This document shows, piece after piece, positions 59,701 to 64,000 of a stretch of 64,000 nucleotides of DNA (the stretch's first letter is position 1; the number at the start of each line of letters is the position of its first letter). Origin of the DNA: Spirogloea muscicola. Taxonomy: Eukaryota > Streptophyta > Zygnematophyceae > Spirogloeales > Spirogloeaceae. Below the pieces are notes generated by a model. The model searched no databases, was not told the DNA's origin, and was given only the letters and a program-made list of their open reading frames with translations. The stretch covers positions 234,525 to 298,524 of the forward strand of contig WELB01000139.1 in the NCBI GenBank assembly GCA_009602725.1. Direction: 5' to 3'. Position numbers and translations under genes: made by a program.

Positions 59701-60476
59701 CGACGCGCCAACAGCCAGCCCGGGGTGCCCGGCTGCCGGTGGCCCAGCCAGATGTAGCCCTGCCCTGCGGCAGATGCACTAGTGAACGGCATCAGCGCAA
59801 TAGCTGCCCGGCATGACGTACGGCAGGCGCTGGCTGCTAGCCTTTGCAATGCAGCAGAGCCACTGTCACTGTGCTAACCATATCTGATGGATGAAATACA
59901 TCCACTGTAAATTCTTGAAGCACATTGCATCTTGCAATGTGCTTCAATATCAATCAATCAATACCAGAATAATCAGCCAACACTTAAAAGCTCATATCGT
60001 CTGGTTATGTTTGCGATCTCGGCGAGGGGTCCGCCAAAAGCACGGCTGCGCTGGCGGTGGGAATCGATCCCTGCACCTGCGCCTGTGGCGCCCGCGCAGG
60101 GGCCGGCAGCGTCGACGAGCGCCACCGAGAGGCGTGTGGCGGCCAGCAGGCGGTGCGCGATGCTGAGGCCGATGATCCCGGCGCCGACGATCACGACGTC
60201 CACCTCCAGCTCGGCCTCGCGCCGCGCGCTGCCCGCAGCCGCCACAGCAGGCGCCGCCGACGCCGTCACTGTCGCCGCGGTCGCAGGCTTGGCCAGCGGA
60301 CCGGCATTCGGCATCCGACCGCCGTCGCGGCCGTTGTTGCGGAGGCTGGCAGCCCGACTTCCGGCATGTGGCGACTGCCAGCAGCGGCGGGCGGAGCTGC
60401 GGCCTCCCTGGCGCTGCAAGGCAGCCCACACATGCACGCCGCCGCGCGGCGCCGCCGCTTGGGGGGGCGCGGCCAT
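56714..60476 (-). CDS. FAD-dependent oxidoreductase, DAO family, probably plastid
   Basis: Nine exons (descending): 60077-60476, 59606-59764, 58962-59173, 58684-58754, 58188-58356, 57754-58018, 57372-57530, 57115-57203, 56714-56809; frame closes at 539 aa. The first 90 residues are rich in Ala, Arg, Ser and Pro and nearly free of acids, a transit-like peptide. VDVVIVGAGIIGLSIAHRLL at about 92-111 is the FAD Rossmann motif. Then GATGAGQGYIWLGHR, TGSLLLGRTAEE, TILAAGAWSPELL, MRPRKGHLLAL, ITMTATMDPNGC.LLGSSREF, TGLRPYSMDGRPYIGPVAGL and LYLATGHEGSGLCQALSTAEL. This order fits the D-amino acid oxidase-like fold of glycine/sarcosine oxidases and, from memory, a plant group of the At5g48440 type. Substrate unknown. 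The frame is open to 60566 but that part is repeat-derived, so the ATG at 60476 is used. Converges on ALDH7 with 208 bases between stops. Confidence 0.9.
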
Positions 60477-60499
60477 GGCGCCGCGCCTGCAGCTTCGAG

Positions 60500-60720
60500 A
60501 CGTGTATTGAGTGATGGAGCGCCTGAGTGGCCAAGTACAGAGAAAGTGGCTTTCCCAAGGGGGCAAGGGCCTCCGGCTACCGTCAGGGCGACGTCTTTCC
60601 GCCGTCTAGCTATTCAGACAGACTTGCATCTTCTGTCTAGAGGTTACTGAGAGTCCCCTTGCTGCTGTCTTAGTACTTGGCACCCAGGATTCTTTTGTCC
60701 TTGTCCATTCCTTTTGGGCT
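60500..60720 (+). mobile_element. LINE 3' tail
   Basis: Frame SFRRLAIQTDLHLLSRGY with stop at 60648-60650, then TTACTGAGAGTCCCC, and a hairpin unit (GGGCTGGCCTCTCCCAGCC, CACCAGTCAATCTGGCCGCG) at 60715-60754. Confidence 0.65.
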
Positions 60721-60754
60721 GGCCTCTCCCAGCCACCAGTCAATCTGGCCGCGC

Positions 60755-61335
60755 TTGCTCGCAAGGGCTGTCAATAGACAGCCCGAAAAAATGCGACAAA
60801 GTACAACGAGGAGAACGAGAGAGAGAGTGGAGGGCGATGGCTGAGATTGGCAAAGAGAGAAGTGGCACTCCCAATGGGGGCAAGGGCTGTGAAAAGAAGA
60901 AGTGGCACTTCCAATGAAACCTGTTTTGTGTATTTCAAACAAACGAGGGCCAATGGTCAAGTACAAAGGCAAGCACATCTCTAGACCTACATAACCTTCA
61001 GCAGATTGACCCGCTCAGTAACCACGGGTCAAAATATAAAGGTCACTAATCTATGCCTAGAATACTAGATGTCAGATATGAAGCCCTTCTGCCACCAACT
61101 AGAGCTCGCCAGCTCTCTGGTGCAAAGCATTAGCCTGAGTGCGCTGCGAACAGGCCGAAACGCGTCGTCGCAAGAACGACAGATATGCAGCTGGCAAGCC
61201 CATCTCAGCCGGAAACACATCTGCTCGTTGTGCATAGCCTAGATCGGCAATATTCTGAAGGAGAGTGTGGAAGCGAGGACAGCCAAAGATGTCGATTGCC
61301 GCTGGCAGGAGCTGATCGCATTGGGGGTAATCGGA
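60755..61335 (-). mobile_element. LINE C-terminus and tail, minus strand
   Basis: Minus sense: AIDIFGCPRFHTLLQNIADL, then SACSQRTQANALHQRAGELV and LTRGY with a stop near 61010; the 3' UTR runs through AAATACACAAAACAGG to phrases CAATGGGGGC/GTGCCACTTCTTC. Same tail as the plus-strand copy at 18.9-19.2 kb. Confidence 0.65.
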
Positions 61336-61379
61336 GTAGTGCTGCAGCTTTCTTTATTCTGCACCGCCAACTGCGTGGC

Positions 61380-61600
61380 CAGCGACGTATGTGGAGGGCG
61401 ATGGCTGGGATTGGCGAAGCCCAGGAAGAGGAATTAACAAAGTTCGAAGTGGTGGGGCCAGAAAAGCGCGAAAGCATACTGCGACTCTAGTGGCCAAGTA
61501 CAAAGTCAAGAACATCGCCAGATATACAGCACCTGCTGCTAATTTGACCCGCTCAGTAACCACGAGTCAGCAAGTAGAGGGAAGGCGTGTGGTGTACTCC
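61380..61600 (-). mobile_element. Second minus-strand LINE tail
   Basis: Minus sense ends ...TACTTGCTGACTCGTGGTTAC (LLTRGY and stop, about 61558-61575), then a decayed 3' UTR to 61390 with a half hairpin (GGCTTCGCCAATCCCAGCC). Confidence 0.6.
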
Positions 61601-62605
61601 GAGATGAGCATTTTACAGCTCGCTCCTGTCAAATGGAGCAGCAACGAGCTTTTGATGCCGCTTCTCTGTTTGTTGTCATAGCAAGTAGCAAACTGACGTA
61701 CTATTACAGCGTCTGGCCAGGGCCAGGAGCTGGTATGCAGCCACCTTCGCATGAACGGTGAATCATTCATATTCTCACTCGAGATGCATGGCAATAAAAA
61801 CTATAAAGCCCCAGTATAGATCCAGATTCCGTACGCAATATTTCTGCAGCGTATGATTTTCAGACCAGATAATGCCACCCCACACAGAAAGTTGCTGCCA
61901 CTTCTGCTCTAGGGAGCATCAAGTGATCTCTCAAGTGGGCTTCGATATTAGCAGAGCCTCATCTGTGGTATGCAACAAGAGCCCAACAGCACAGCCTGCA
62001 ATTTCATCACGCCACATTGGAGGCAGCTGCCTTCAGCAGCCATGCCTGCCACGACGCCCGCGAGACCAAGACTGCTGCCGCCAGTCCCAGTTAAAGACGG
62101 CCCAGCGGAAGTGGAGGGTACCAGGGCAGCAAAATGATTGACCGTTGTCGACCTTCCATGGTCGCGGCTGTCACGATCGGTAAGGCTGCAGGAATTGTGC
62201 ATTGCAGCTACGTCGACGCTATCTTGCAGGGACATGCCACTGCAGAATAAATAGCACAAAAACAGCAATTAACGGCAGGTCGGGTGCCAGGGGAAAGGCT
62301 GGCAGGCCAGCATTGTCGCGGGGCCAACGCTTTGAGGCTCAGAGAGTCAAGAAGCCATCTTGTCCGGCTCCTCCTTCGATGCATGCACGTCAGCCTGCGG
62401 TGACAGCTGAGCCAACGGGACGGGGCAGATCTGAGCTGTGGCAGGCGCTTCGCAGCGTGTCCAATGCTGATATCCAGCTTGCTCAAAGCCCTGCACAAAA
62501 ATCTCAGATCTTCTCAGTACTTTGCCAGATGGCTTAGTCAACATTTATCGCTTGATGATGTTGGCAAATGCATGAGCTTCTGCCAAGGTCAAACACAGAT
62601 GGCCT
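61601..62605. other. Intergenic, 3' flank of GLYAT-like gene
   Basis: No gene recognised in about 1 kb; short frames on both strands lack conserved motifs. Confidence 0.4.
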
Positions 62606-63993
62606 TTAGAAGGGAAGGGCAAGACGGTCCAGCGAGTGGAACAGGTGCAGCGACGCGTCATTGCTGGGGCCGACGTTGCCGTGGGGCGCCCAGCCGAGTG
62701 CAAGGTGGTCTGCAATGACTGCGATGCTGGCAACCTTTGCCAGGCCGCGGCGACGGTGGGCCTGCAAGCAGGTGGACGCCCAACGTTGAGCAGCCGCTCA
62801 GCAAAGGCAACTCTATGTAGCCAACAGTGGACCAGAAATGGTTGGCATTCTCACCTCCTCCACGTGCACGATGCCTATTGACTTGTTTGAGTGTGTGAGC
62901 GCCCAAGCGACAAGCTCCCCAGCGGCTGCCGCATCACTTCTGCCGCTGCCAGCCTTTGGGGCCGTGCGCACACCATAAGCCGGAAGCTTGTGTTGCAGGA
63001 GACGCCTGACGTATGACGAGTCCTTACTGTACTGCCAGTGGCTAGTCACCTGCACCACGAGCTTCGGCGTTGCAAGTTAGAAGTGGGAGTCAGAAGTGGG
63101 AGTTGGGTTCGAGGTTCAAGACTTATACAGTAACAAGTATCGCTGAGAAGTGCCAATGCAAGCGGCAGTGTCTGCTGCAGGAAACGAAGTAGTGAGCACG
63201 TCCGTTGCTCGAAACTGTAACTATAGGGCTTCACGAAGATGGGGATCGAGTGATGGGTTTGGTCGCACAACAGTGCGAAGCATTGCCTGCTCGGCGTCCG
63301 ACTCCTCCAGGACGCCCAGCGTGTAGCCTGCCGGCACCGGCGGCGGCGCGACAGCCTGGCCTGGCGGTAGCACGAGCAGGTGGTAAGGCCAGTCCTGCTT
63401 CACCGCCCCGAGCTTGGCGAGCGCAGCGACGTCGGCCGGGTGAACGCCTGGATCACCGGTTGTCCTGAGCGAGCAATCAGTTCGCTGCACAGTAGCACGA
63501 CATGGGGAGCTAGACGGGCGTTGCAAGGGCTGCGCAGTTGGCGCACCGGCCATCATCCAGCTGCCGTCCATGAGCTGCGGCGAGGCGAAGGCGCGCTCGG
63601 CTGCCTCCGGGGTGGCGCAGGACGACGCCCGGGACGCGCTGTCGACGTAGACGACGGCTTCCGGATCCGGCCACCTGAAAGCAAAGCCGAAACAGAACCT
63701 CCCAACGGTGAGCGTCGTCCCGCCGTGACGCGGCCCTCCATGGCAACGCTATGGCCGCCGCCAGCCGCCGGCGCTGCCGCTGCTGTGCACCTGTCGACGA
63801 GGAAGCGGCCGGCGTTGACAGCGCCGCCGCGGGGCCAGTCCAGGACGACCTCCAGGAGGAGGAGCACCTTGTCTCCCGGCGGGCCGCCGTGTCGCCGCCG
63901 CCGCTCGGCCAGGAGCTCCCGCAGCGCCGGGAGGCGGTCGCGGCCGAGCTCCAGCATCCGGTGCTGGCCGGCTGCGGCCGTCGCGGCCACCAT
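62606..63993 (-). CDS. Glycine-N-acyltransferase-like GNAT protein
   Basis: Four exons (descending): 63791-63993, 63287-63674, 62855-63049, 62606-62761; frame closes at 313 aa. The plan matches GLYAT-type proteins: an N-terminal receptor-like half (MLELGRDRLPALRELLAERR, WPDPEAVVYVDS, DWPYHLLVLPPG, GYTLGVLEESDAEQ) then a C-terminal GNAT fold (VTSHWQYSKDSSYVRRLLQ, GELVAWALTHSNKSIGIVHV, EEAHRRRGLAKVASIAVIAD, HGNVGPSNDASLHLFHSL). RRRGLA is the acetyl/acyl-CoA pyrophosphate loop (R/Q-x-x-G-x-A). Family knowledge: such enzymes transfer an acyl group from acyl-CoA to an amine such as glycine; the acceptor here is unknown. Intron 2 uses a GC donor (GAGCAG|GCAATG); the GT site 30 bases on breaks the frame. 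A stretch in exon 2 (TAQPLQRPSSSPCRATVQR) looks intron-like but no in-phase splice removes it. The start lies 7 bases from the window edge, so a further upstream ATG is possible. Confidence 0.82.
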
Positions 63994-64000
63994 CGGGCCG

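Noticed and set aside
59496-60166. Plus-strand frames opposite the FAD oxidoreductase
   Set aside because: Antisense shadows of its first two exons; the minus strand carries the GAGIIG motif and family-matching order.

Overview
The window is nuclear DNA of a green alga (Chlorophyta), most likely Trebouxiophyceae. The evidence is intron-rich genes with GT-AG splicing and a plant-type gene set, a partial nuclear rDNA unit with a green-algal 5.8S and a group I intron at the S1506 site of 18S, a GC-rich coding bias, and Ole e 1 and root-cap domains otherwise known from the plant lineage. The species cannot be named from sequence alone. All gene models were spliced by hand and checked for frame closure; none is supported by transcripts.

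Layout. 0.3-0.6 kb: a small one-helix membrane protein (+). 1.7-6.9 kb: mitochondrial succinate dehydrogenase flavoprotein subunit (-, 16 exons, 632 aa). 7.1-11.8 kb: a retrotransposon graveyard of 3' LINE tails and hairpin units. 12.3-14.6 kb: mannose-6-phosphate isomerase (+, 6 exons, 423 aa). 14.8-18.1 kb: an unrecognised multi-exon gene (+) broken by a 719-base gap. 20.3-48.6 kb: an array of seven copies or part copies (A-G) of a secreted two-domain gene (N-terminal Ole e 1-like, C-terminal GDPHF/root-cap-like), each with one intron at the same site. Copies A-D are on the minus strand and E-G on the plus strand, with LINE remnants, foldback elements and an rDNA fragment between them. 50.3-56.5 kb: ALDH7 (antiquitin-type) aldehyde dehydrogenase (+, 13 exons, 515 aa). 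56.7-60.5 kb: DAO-fold FAD oxidoreductase, probably plastid-targeted (-, 9 exons, 539 aa), convergent with ALDH7. 60.5-61.6 kb: LINE tails. 62.6-64.0 kb: a glycine-N-acyltransferase-like GNAT (-, 4 exons, 313 aa).

How the parts relate. The single-copy metabolic genes (SDH, MPI, ALDH7, FAD oxidoreductase, GLYAT-like) look unrelated to each other. The distinctive part is the 28-kb secreted-protein array. It grew by segmental duplication: the B-C and C-D spacers are paralogous, and the flanks downstream of E and F are paralogous. Retroelement pieces then invaded it. Paired paralogous spacers give filled and empty sites for three insertions, including a ~70-bp hairpin unit (GGGCTGGC...CCAGCCC) that also ends the 3' tail of the resident LINE family. 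Single N characters at 33211, 44906 and 50083 mark assembly joins, so the head-to-head D/E junction and one edge of the rDNA block may be artefacts.
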